DNA of 64,000 nt from Beverwykella pulmonaria (Eukaryota > Ascomycota > Dothideomycetes > Pleosporales > Melanommataceae). This document shows positions 11,801 to 21,929 of the stretch, one piece after another; within the stretch, counting starts at the first letter, position 1; the number at the start of each line of letters is the position of its first letter. The stretch is taken from positions 1,013,894 through 1,077,893 of the forward strand of contig BCHH01000011.1 in NCBI GenBank assembly GCA_001599595.1. Reading direction: 5' to 3'. The notes under the pieces were generated by a model. It searched no databases, was not told the origin of the DNA, and worked only from the letters and a program-made list of their open reading frames with translations. The position numbers and the translations under genes are program-made.

Positions 11801-13907
11801 CGCGGGTCCTGTCGGTTGTCTATCTGGATAAATGTCTGGATTCGCTGAAAGCAACCAATCATCCCTACGAGATTAGGAGCGGCTTTGATAATTATGGAAA
11901 GTGGCTGGGAGATCAAGGCCAGTAATGACAGAGACGTAAACATGCGCGTAGTGTCTAGGGCAGGGCCGTCTCCACGAGAGGTTAGAATGAAAACAGCAAA
12001 GGTTAGCACCGGAGGGATAACAATAGAGGCTGACGCTGTGAAGTTTCAGTATAAGTCAGTTCAAGAAATTGCAACGATGCTTAGAAAAAAGACTTACAAG
12101 CGATAATTGTAGTGATTGTTAAGTAACAGAATTTTGAGGCCGCATCAAGCTCTTCAACTCTGAGCTTTTGGATAATTCTACCAAGTGTTTCGGTCTGACC
12201 GGACATCTTGACTCCCTTCATGGAAGACAGCATATTCGAAGTAACATCTTTGTGCTGTTAGTACACGGAGCGCGGATAATTTTAGTTTCCACTCAGGCAA
12301 ACCAACCGATTCGCTTTTGAAACTTCTGCAGCCATAGACCTAATCGCTTTGCTATTGCTCCCCCAAGTGCCATTGTGGTGCCTGCGCAGACTGCGCTTGG
12401 TCAGCAACAAAATCAGTCCTTCTTCGTGGGACAACAAAACCTACTAATAGTAATTATTATGGGAACAGCGGCTGCCCAACCAGTTTGCGCTACCAGCAAG
12501 TAGGCAATGAGGCCGGCCTGGATCGCACCAGCCCAAATCTCATGGATGGATCTAAGACCGTTGATGATACGATCGATGTCGGCACTCATGAGGGTGACAG
12601 CGGACTTGTCAAGGGCGGATAGGTTGAGATCTATTGTGCGATCATAGATCATGGAAATTAATGCCCCTCTCACCTGGACCATGAACTTAGAGTGCTGGTG
12701 CAGGTACCAGGAGTTGGATACCTGAAATCAGTTTTGGTCAATATATGGATATGCATTCTGAGGAGGCACACTCACAGCACTGCCGAAATAGACGAAACCG
12801 TACGCTGCGATAATGGCATTTCCTAAGCCCTTCGTTTGAATATTATCTCGTCCATCGATGCTGGAAATGACATGGGTAAGAAGCAAAGGCTGGCAGACAA
12901 CAAATCCGACAAAGCATACTCTTGGAAATATTGGGCTCAACAAACGATATCTGAATGTGTATGCAGTGGCTTTGAGCAGGCCGCATTGGTTACTCTTGGA
13001 CGCTGTGCACCTTGTTAATTGAATTTATAAGGATATTCTATAAGCCTTGGGCAGGGGTTATAAAACTCACATTTTTCCCATGTCGCCCAGAGATTTTCAC
13101 CCAGTTTTTCTGAATCATAGCCATCGGGGGTCGGGTAAAGGTCCTCCATCTGCAACGGTCTCTTGAAACCTCGATAAAGAAGAGGATCCAGCCACAAGAA
13201 GAGCCCGCGCCCAATTATCCCGCTCCTGTCTTCTGGAGTAGTGTTGATATCAGCGGTATTGATGAGGAATCTAGTTTTGTCCAGAGACTCAACGGCAAAC
13301 AAAGCCGCCTTTAGGCCAACCATAACTAATAAAGCCGCAGCAGTGGGGTTATAATGGAGAAACCACAAAATGCGCAACTGGAAGACATCCAGAAAGGTTG
13401 AAAGGAGTAGGTAAGAACAGATGAGCGGCGATGGACGAATGGTTTTGTGATGCTCCTGGGACAACAAAGGAAGCAGAAGAATTTGGGTTATCAAGGCTAG
13501 AACCCCGGATGAGATATACGCCCCAGTCCTCTCATTTTCGTGGAACGGCCAAAGTACATGTTGAGCTAGTTGTATGAGAGTAATTGCACCGAGAACAACC
13601 TGGTCATACAAAGTGAGCTCGTACTTTTGGCACTGGAAGCAGGGGTGAATGCGAAAAACCTTACAAGTTTCGTGAACTTTAGTAATCTGCCCTGAACTGC
13701 AGAGGGGCAGGTCCAAAGCTGCAGAAGTTTCCAGAAGGCTAGGGAAGTGTACAATAATGAGAGTAGGATTGAAAGAATACACAGCTTGGATAGCAGTGTC
13801 AAGCCCAATAGCCGGGGGTAATTATCCGCGAATGAGCCGGAGCGGTCGTCGAGAGATGTCGGAAAGAATGACAGCGCCATCATTGTACGGCAAATTGGAC
13901 TCTTCAT
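8843..13907 (-). CDS. ABC-C (MRP-type) multidrug/metabolite exporter
   Basis: Full-length fungal ABC-C transporter: TMD0-like N-terminus, TMD1, NBD1, TMD2, NBD2. Hand splicing gives 13 exons that close exactly at 1463 aa: 13907-13665, 13599-13071, 13002-12776, 12721-12445, 12381-12307, 12247-12098, 12035-11293, 11240-11078, 11028-10687, 10640-10517, 10458-10336, 10286-10222, 10173-8843. NBD1 has Walker A GPVGCGKST, signature LSGGQKQR and Walker B NIFDD (Asp where the catalytic Glu would be, usual for ABC-C). NBD2 has Walker A GRSGSGKSS, Walker B VVVLDEATS and signature LSHGERQ, with Glu where Gln is typical. TMD2 contains the conserved WLKWWSD and RFSQDIQ stretches. Located beside the NRPS it is the likely exporter or self-protection pump for the product. 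The start at 13907 gives the usual family length; ATGs at 13976 and 13880 are alternatives. Confidence 0.92.
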
Positions 13908-14050
13908 TCCCTGCAGCAGGTAGGGGCTTGATATATACTTGATGAAAGACTGTACGTGGCGGGAGCATCGGAACAAGCCGAGTAGAAAGTCTCATCGATT
14001 ATGTCGTCTTATTAGCAATCTGGATCCGGTAACAGCCAGTAAAAGAAATA

Positions 14051-15369
14051 TAACCCTCTCCCATGAATAAATGAATAACATCGCAGAGGCCACTGTGGCA
14101 ATTGGCTCGTGCGTGGAATGACCAAAGAAGTGTAATATTTTATGTAAATTACATACAAAAGATAATCAAATCAACGTTCCTACCCTAATGCTATCACCAT
14201 TTTGTGTGCCATCCACTGGCTTGGATAACTGCCCAGCGACGTTCTCACATAGATAAGATATACTTCTTATAGTCCTCAATTGAAATCTTATCCCACTCTT
14301 CCTTGAGGTATTGCCTAACTTTGGCACTTGCCTCTAGAAAGCTCTTTCAATAACCTCCATTTTAGCATCTGCCAAATGTTTTCAAAAGGATTGAGATTTG
14401 GCGAATTGGCTGACCACCACACCTTCCTAATACCTAGCGCTATCTCAGCAGCAGTAGTAGCCTTCTATTGGTGGATGAGGCTCCATCCTCCATAGAATTA
14501 AGGCCTCTATTTATGCACTGCTTGTAGAGCTCCTGGTACGCCGAAACCAAAGATAGGATATGCTTGATGTATACCTTCAAGTCAACAGTCTTATTAATGT
14601 TTTTACACCACTCTTTCTCAAAGAAAGCTAGTAGTCCTTTAGCATTGGCTGATATTTTACTCTGCACCATACAGCTGGTAAATCCCTAAATTTAGGAATC
14701 AAGCAGTTAGGGTGTCGAGCGTCCTCAGCCCTCCAAGTAACGTACCCTCTCCTGGGCTAGTTTGAGCCAACATCTCATCACTCCAGCCTACGTAGGCCCA
14801 ATCCTCCTCATTCCAATAAAGTTGCTCCCATGCTCAGCTCAATCGATCAATTTTGGGTAGTGAAGAGAGGAAAGGCTTCTCAGTAGCCTTCCGACGGTGG
14901 TAGATCTCCTTCTTAAAGGTCTTGACTAGAGTTCGACTGCAGACCTTGACTCCTGGCTTATAAGTAATCTCCTCGCGAGTTTTCTGACGTTGTTTGGCAT
15001 TCTTAGTAGTGTGGAGAACTAGACGGTGTTGAATAGGCGTATTTGGTATAGGTAGATGACCTTTGGGCTTTGTAGGAGTTTCTCACTCTTGAATACATCT
15101 AGAAATCATCGGCTGAGGGGCTCCAAGCTGGCTGGTAATTGCAGCTTGTTTCCATCCAATCTCTGATAGTGTATGGATTTTGACGCGCTCCTTGTAAGTA
15201 AGTTGGCGGTGTGGTTGGGGCGCTTTAGGCATGACTCTAGATAAGTTACATTGATTTCTGGAGGCATTCTTCTATAACTTGATGTATTGTTTCCAGAAGC
15301 TTTACGTTACTCCCATGCCCGGGCCATGGCCCCCTGCGACGCTACTCATTCATTCATGGGAGGGGGCTG
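14051..15369 (-). mobile_element. Degenerate Tc1/mariner-type DNA transposon with TIRs and TA duplication
   Basis: A 1319-bp element. The left end at 14051 (TAACCCTCTCCCATGAATAA) pairs with the reverse complement of the right end at 15369 (CAGCCCCCTCCCATGAATGA) over about 40 bp. Every mismatch in that stretch is a C/T or G/A transition. TA flanks both ends (14049-14050 and 15370-15371). The minus strand encodes a transposase relic: an N-terminal HTH-like start (MPKAPQPHRQLTYKERVKIH) near 15232, WNEEDWAYVGWSDE in the middle and NLNPFENIWQ near 14390, the usual third-catalytic-block context. Stops and frame breaks occur throughout, so it is not autonomous. It sits in the divergent spacer between the ABC transporter and sulfotransferase-like genes. 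Confidence 0.88.
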
Positions 15370-15582
15370 TATGGCGCTGTAGATCCTTTTAGGTAGCCAA
15401 TATTTTCAAGGTTCGACTTTCTTTATTACAGGGCGATATTGGTGAACGCTCATTGGGCACGGAGATTATACGGTTTTAACAAAACTGGTGTTGGATTCCA
15501 CATGCCCGCATTGAGGTACAAAGTATCCCTCTACATACAGTTCCGTCCATCGAATTCTTTCTTCTCACACCATAGCAGCGAT

Positions 15583-16629
15583 ATGACGACGGATATTCGT
15601 ACAAACCAAGGCCTAATTCGGCCATGTCTATTCATCACCCACCCTCGAACGGCGTCAAACCTGGTCATGCAAATGCTTCGCACTCATCCACAGCTGGAAT
15701 GTATTGAGTACCCATTCATCGACACTTACAACTTTGGTCAAGAATCTAGCATGGCTCGAAAGAATCCTACCATGGACGCAGCCACTGTCCGCATGAGACC
15801 TCATGTGCCATCTTACCAGGAAGCATTCAATGAACTAGAAAGTAAGATGCAGAAGGCCATTATTAAGGTGTGACCCAATTCTTTACCTACTCATGCTTGC
15901 CAAAAAGGCAAGGGAACTTGTCGTCACTAAGAACAGCCAACCTAACTATTGTTTGCACATCAGGGCAAGATTCCTTTCGTCAGGGAGCATGCACTCGCCT
16001 TCATGAAGCCCCAAACGTTGAGTCGGGAGCAAAAACAGCCATTGATCCGGGGCGATGAGGACAAGGCGGTCCCGTCACTATCGAATCCAACGCTACTACC
16101 GGACCACTTCCTTTCCCGCGTAATACCAGTGTTCTTGATACGGCACCCCGCGCTAGTGTTCGAATCTGTTCTGAGGGTCAGCCAGAACACAATGGGTGCC
16201 GCCTTCGACGACGCCGAATTCCCGGTGGAAGCTAGTTTCCGCTGGTTGCGTCTGCTGCACGACTGGTACCAGGACATTCTTGGGATAGAGCCAGTGGTGC
16301 TCGATGCCGACGATATTATGAAGGCGGGTCGCCTGCTGATGACCCGCTTCTGTCCCAAGATCGGCGTTGATGCAGCATTTGTGCGATATGAGTGGCAGCC
16401 AGTTAGCGCGGACACAAAGGCACAGCAGAGCTCCTACGTGCAGCACTTTTTCTCCACCATCCACGCGTCGAGCGGAGTGGATATGGGTAAACATTCCGCC
16501 GGACTCGACATGGACCACATGAAGAAGGCATGGGCGACGCAGTTCGGTTTGGAGGCGTCTGCAGTACTTGAAGCGTGTGTCGGCGCGGCGATGCCGGACT
16601 TCCAGTACATGAAGGCGCACTGTATTTAA
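15583..16629 (+). CDS. Sulfotransferase-like P-loop protein
   Basis: Two exons, 15583-15867 and 15964-16629, giving 316 aa. The 96-bp intron has a GTGTGA donor, a CTAAC branch site and a CAG acceptor. Near the N-terminus FITHPRTASNL fills the position of the 5'-phosphosulfate loop of PAPS-dependent sulfotransferases, and FLIRHPALVFESVLR fills the 3'-phosphate site (R-x-P...S). The family is common in fungi as P-loop or sulfotransferase-family proteins, many uncharacterised. Sulfation of the cluster product is possible, but the lysine of the classical KSGTT loop is replaced by Arg, so the donor is unproven. The ATG at 15583 was chosen because conserved sequence begins soon after; an in-frame ATG at 15439 also exists. 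It is divergent from the ABC gene, with the transposon between. Confidence 0.75.
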
Positions 16630-17165
16630 GCTTTTGAGGCTGGTGTTCTGCAAGCGAAAGGATGAAAAGCATTTTCCATCCTAACCAAGCTGGAGCTGAA
16701 GCCTAAATGAGGAGCTAGCCACTACGCCATCATCCCCAATTCGTCATGCTCGCTATTCCGTATACGTTGATTATCGACCAGACGAGAAGAAGTGTGAGAA
16801 TAATTGTAAGAGTTTTCTGAGGGGGAAAATGATCATTTGGCGACTGCGTTGTTCTAAGAGGGATCAAGTCAGAGCGACTTCTGAGCCGTTTGACCTTGAT
16901 CAGGTAGCTACATCAGGACCAGCCTAACCCGTTACAATAATGCTCATAGACCAGGCAGAACAATAGCCACACAAGCACGAACCAGATACGCATACAGTGT
17001 TACTTCTGTACGTTACATTCTCTCATCAATGTAAATGTGCAGATCACAGGCTACCGGGTACGGGTTGGTCGGCGATGATCGGCGGGTCTGTGTGAGCTTT
17101 CCACACTAGCTTTCTCTGCTGAAAGGCGTTTACGGTAACCCACCGTTCTTCAGCCAGCCCCATCT

Positions 17166-18254
17166 TTGAATATTTACGATAACACATGCTCACGAGGCAT
17201 GAATCACGCGCATTCGTCTCTAGGCTCCGCATTCCAGGTCAGCTTCTCACCATCCGATTATGAGGTGACCGAATCCAGTATGGAAGAAAGCGCTCACCCT
17301 ACCCCATCCGGCATCTGGCCTCCCCACTACAGCCATTCTATCCTACTAGTCATCGCAACCCAGGTGGCCCTTGTGATCATTCTAGCCATCTATGGCCGAA
17401 GGCATGTCTCAAACAGAGTCGAAAGCTCCTTGAAGACACGGTCTCTATTCACTATGTAAGATCTCCGCCTATCTGTCGAGGACAACCGAGTTAACATAAC
17501 CATCAAAACTAACAGCCGGGAAGTGACTCAAAGTTTCGCTTCATCCTCCTGGCAAAGACAATCCTACGAACGTTTCCATGCCCTACTCACCATGGACTCT
17601 CCACAGGTGTTTCCTTGTATCTATGCCACAAAGGGCTTCAAAGCCAAAGAACATGTCTACTGCTTCATTGAGGGGCTTGACGAGATCCCTGTTCGAAAAA
17701 ATGCTCTCTCTCGGGTGGCCGATGCATTCGGCGAGTATGCAATTCTCTGGAGGGGCCTAGGGCCGTTGACCTCACTAATCTTCCTAACACGCACGCAGAC
17801 CGGCGACCGTCCGCGTCCGCTTACAGAGTACCGCTCCATCTTCTGGTCTATTCTAAGAGGGGCCGCAGATCGTGATGAGGAGGAATGGCCTTCGGAAATA
17901 GTGCCTGAGAGGACCGACGCGCTATCCTGGACGTTTGTATTTCGGCATACACGCTTTGTGGCGCTGGCCTTGACGCCGAGCTACCAGAAACGCCGGTCGC
18001 GTCATTGTGCTGAATTCGCCATCGCTGTTCAGCCGCTCGCTATCTTTCAGAAACTTTTCTCGACCAAGGAGAAGATGGAGGCAGCGACTAGCACTATCCG
18101 TCGGTTAACGGAGCAGCTGGACGATACTACGTATAGTACAGATCTGTTGGCGGTGGGGGAGGGTAAGAGCTCGGTGAGCACCATGTTCTTCCTCAGTGAC
18201 GGCATGGAGCCGTGGCATTGTCCATTCGATCGGATTAAGAGCGTCGGCCGATAA
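17166..18254 (+). CDS. Membrane-anchored YqcI/YcgG-family protein (putative heme N-oxygenase)
   Basis: Exons 17166-17455 and 17516-18254 (60-bp intron), 342 aa. Residues about 57-80 form one hydrophobic helix (HSILLVIATQVALVIILAIY) followed by RR, so the protein is probably ER-anchored with a cytosolic catalytic part, as fungal P450s are. The rest matches the YqcI/YcgG layout: VFPCIYATKGF (family F/H-P-C motif), YCFIEGLDE, EYRSIFWSILRG, WTFVFRHTRFVALALTPSYQKRRSRHC and a C-terminal helical part. Characterised bacterial relatives, from memory, include DcsA and AglA, heme-dependent hydroxylases acting on the guanidine of arginine. Here it lies between a sulfotransferase-like gene and a P450 near an NRPS, so N-oxygenation of a peptide or amino-acid precursor is my inference. 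An alternative start is the ATG at 17199. Confidence 0.72.
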
Positions 18255-20216
18255 ATGGAAAGAGTCTGCAAGAGCTACCTCGGTCCGACATGCCTTGGAC
18301 GTTTTTGTTGCAAACTCGTACGTATGTAAATGGGCTAGTCATGGATGCGATTCCAAGAGAGTTAATAGCCTCTGTTTGGCCTTGCATGGACTTGATTTTC
18401 ATTCGTGTCTTCAGCCGTCCTCTAGCATTGTGATAAACCTCATGCTCATGGTGCCATTTACCTGTATATTAAATTGTAACGGTCTAGGCTTGTTCTATGT
18501 AGCTAGCTGATCAAGGTCGGAGGGCTTATAAGCTGCTCTAACTTGATCCCTCCTAGAACAACGCAGTTGCTAAATGATCATCGTTCACTATCAGAAAACC
18601 CTCACATAAATCAATCGGTACAGCTATTCTGTAGCAAAGAGGCTTATACTTTTATCTTGCTGAGCGTATCCTAAATTTTAGTCTATGTAATAATCTATTT
18701 TGTTCAATACTTGGTTAGGCATAGTTCTGCAGTCGATCTCAGGATGCCTCGGAGCCTCAACCATCAGCTATCAGCAACCTCATCATGCAATTAAATCGGC
18801 TCCAGATTGTAAAATTCTGCCATTCCGCCCACCATTCCATGATTCTCTGTTTTTGCTTGTTGGTAAATAGTTATCGCGCTTTGCGTTCGGTCGAACGACT
18901 GGCTCACGATTGATGCGCTGAGTGAGATTCACAATCAGGTGCGGACGCTCACAGCAGCTCAAGAACCTGGTCAAGATAGCTGAATCTCCCTTGATAAGGA
19001 CTGACGCTCACGGCAGCTTAAGAACCTACCAGGATAGCAGTCACGTGAACCCACTTCGAGCCTATGCCCCCAAATACGGCCTTGTTTTTCCGAAACCAAC
19101 TACCACGCCTTGCTCGGGCCGATCAGATTGCATAGATGGGAGCCTAGTACTCGCACAATACTGTCCGTTCTTGCTAGCTATATATACCATCCTTCTTGCC
19201 TACAGTGCGACAGCTCGCTACAGCCTCTTATTGACTAGTTTAAAAGTAGCAAATGTGTAAAGGGCTGGGCCCCGGTTAGTGGATCCTTCAGCTCACCTCG
19301 TTCGGATCCTTTGTAAGAGGCCTTGGCAGGACCTTATGGGCTCCACCAGCCTCTACGCCTTCTTATTCTTCTTCATGCTTCCTTCTGTTAGCTCATTCGG
19401 ATACAATGCTTATCATTTGAGTCTCTTCTATCCCATTACAAAATAAAAATAGACATATGCTGCATGTTGACACCTACAGAAGAATTACTATCATTAAATG
19501 CAACAGAATCTAGAAGACCTGATCCTAAAAGTCCATTACCAAAACAACCGTCCTCCTGGAGCAATGTATCTCCTCGCAACCTTAGTCCTCTAATCTCTAT
19601 GCTTCCGTTCCTGCATTTTTGCGATGTCGCTGGCGTTCCGCAATCATTGTTCTGTAGGCCCTGGTTAATTCTATCTGTGCATTCTCCACTCTCCCTTGGT
19701 GCTGATTTATACAAAGGTACACATCGACGTTTTTTTCGTTCCAAGGAGCAACTTTGCTCTTCGAATGGTGCAAAGCCTGACCTATGAAGTGGGAAAGGTA
19801 GAACCATTAGGAACGAGTAAGGTTAGGTTGGTTAATAAGCTAATTGTTAGACTCTATGGAAACAACTCCATTCAAAAGGGCATTACGACAGAAAATTTCG
19901 AGCCTATTCTGACTATTCTATGCCCTCTCTGGAACAGCGCAGTTAATACAAAGCCGTTCTTAATTGCACATTAAAAGGTGTCTTGTTGAAGCTTGCTAAG
20001 TTGAGGTCAGGTTCCTTTCTTGTCAAGTCATTGGAGTAATTTTTATCAATTCTAGTCTCCACGTCTTTCCAAAACCTTCCTAATTCGGAAATCATCTAGA
20101 AATAGTACTTCCAAGGTACCTTGCAAGTGATAAAGGATATGAGACCGCCTGACGGATACCTTGTTCCCTATCCTTTCTCGTGAATATGTACGCTGAATTA
20201 CGTCACCCGCAACAAA
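18255..20216. other. Gene-free convergent spacer
   Basis: About 2 kb between the 3' ends of the YqcI/YcgG-family and P450 genes. It contains overlapping opposite-strand open frames around 19440-19810 without recognisable domains and a short imperfect direct repeat at 18946-19040. It looks like degenerated repetitive DNA; I see no credible gene. Confidence 0.4.
18946..19040. repeat. Imperfect direct repeat, two units 60 bp apart
   Basis: CGCTCACAGCAGCTCAAGAA near 18946 recurs as CGCTCACGGCAGCTTAAGAA near 19006, each followed by ACC and a GATAGC ending. In these 20 bases the two differences are transitions. Confidence 0.6.
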
Positions 20217-21854
20217 TTACGTAGAAAACTTCCAGACCACGTTCTCCACCCCCACCCTCGGAACCACATCGACCATCACCTTCCGAACTGGAGGAGTATT
20301 CTCTCTGGCCATGTTACTTTCATTCTGTCCAGGCTCTATCCATCTTCCTCCAACGGGTCTCAAATCAAATCTAATCGCCAGCAGGGCCACCAGCGAGGCA
20401 ATCGCTGCAGTCGCAAACTCCTTTCCAGGGCACATATTTGCTCCACCACCAAAGCCACGAAAGGCGTTAGCGGGGATCTTGTTTCCAGGAAGGAAACGGT
20501 CCGCAGCGAAAGTGTCTGCATTCGGGCCCCAGGTAGCTTTGTTGTGGTGCATGCCTTCGTGAGCGAGGATGAGTGCTGAATCCTTCTCGATGTGGTACTC
20601 ACACTCGTCGCCCGAAAGAATTACGTCCTCTAGGACCATGCGCGGACCAGTTCCTCGAGCTCGAAATCTGAGGGTTTCTTGGATGACGGAGAAGAGGAAT
20701 TGAGCTTCCTTCAAACGGCTCATATCCACAATGCGGGTTTGGGCTCCCTCAGCTGAAGACTCTTCAACGGTTGTGAATGATTCAACCTCATCGCGAACTC
20801 GGGATAGGACGGCAGGATCGGAGAACACGTGCCAGACGGTCCAGAATGCCGCTGCTACGGAGTTTGTAATAATGGCAAGCCCATGAACGCATTCTGATCG
20901 CGCGATGTCCAATGTGTTCATGGTGCCTTTGAGTACTGTATACCTCGCCATAGTAAGCTGTGATGCATGGTGGTGTCCCCCAGACGTATAGTACTGGTCC
21001 ATGGCTCGGACAACAGCTTCTCGAGCTGCAACTGCCCTCGGCGCTAGGATCCTCGGCAAAATGCCAGGGAGAGCAACAAACATGGTCGCATTCGCGAATT
21101 TCCTAGAATAGATTAGACCTGGGAACTCTGGATGCAGCAGTAAACTCACCAGAATCCTGCTTCAATCTTAGGATCACGATAAGGATTGCCAGCGCCGTAT
21201 ACCGCATCAGTGGTCGCCATCATGACCTCATGCTGTATCCAAGGCTCGAGATCAGTTGGGAATTCACTGTCTTGCACTAGAGTTTGAAGGTTCCTATCGA
21301 TGACGCATGTGGCCACTTCGATCATCCTGTTGAGATCGCCCTGAGAAGACATAGCCGCCTTCGTACCTTTCAAACAATCGATAAGAGGGCACTCATCGGT
21401 TGATTCAGGCCTGACTCCTCGGAAGCATTCGTTTGCAGCCGCTTGGGAGAGTCCACCCAGTTTGGCTGTAAAATGCGCCTCGAAGTACCAAAATGAAAGT
21501 GACTTTGGTTGACGTTGAAGTGAATAGATTAGTTCGGGCGACTTCGTTACATACACATTGCTGCCGAACATGGGAAGCGAAACAATAGGAAGATTCCATT
21601 GCTGGCTGTCACGCTATTAGACGAGCTTATCTGTGGTCCGCTTGGGACTGTTTTGCCTACCTGATTTTGGTATAATAGTGGTTGCGATAGATCAAGAGAC
21701 CTAGGGCGTGTCCGATAAATGGTATCGGTATCGTTGCAGGTACTTGCTTTGGTTGAAGAGGGTCGCGTGGCTTTCTCAATCTTCTGTAGAGAAGAAGGCC
21801 CAGAGCTATAAGTACTGCACCGTAGAGGCTTACGTGTGAAAGCGTTGGCGCCAT
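20217..21854 (-). CDS. Cytochrome P450 monooxygenase
   Basis: Three exons, 21854-21661, 21605-21150 and 21102-20217, close in frame at 511 aa. The N-terminus has an ER anchor (LYGAVLIALGLLLYRRL) and a proline-rich hinge ending IPFIGHALGL. The K-helix motif is ETLR, the meander is AADRFLP and the heme loop is FRGFGGGANMCPGKEFA with the cysteine ligand. The I-helix region (AIITNSVAAAFWTVWHVF) lacks the classical AGxxT acid-alcohol pair and resembles the CYP7/CYP8-like clan with N-S/T-x-P/A-x-FW. That may mean unusual oxygen chemistry. It is the right-most candidate tailoring gene of the NRPS cluster. The ATG at 21854 is preferred over 21929 because the anchor follows directly. Confidence 0.92.
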
Positions 21855-21929
21855 GACCGCGGTTTCGCTTAATTTGGCAGTGTCCGACGAGTTCCACGGA
21901 AGATAACAAGTACGATTATCACGTGTCAC

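Noticed and set aside
19436..19810. Overlapping opposite-strand open frames of about 107-123 codons
   Set aside because: No domain, no context, surrounded by degenerate DNA.
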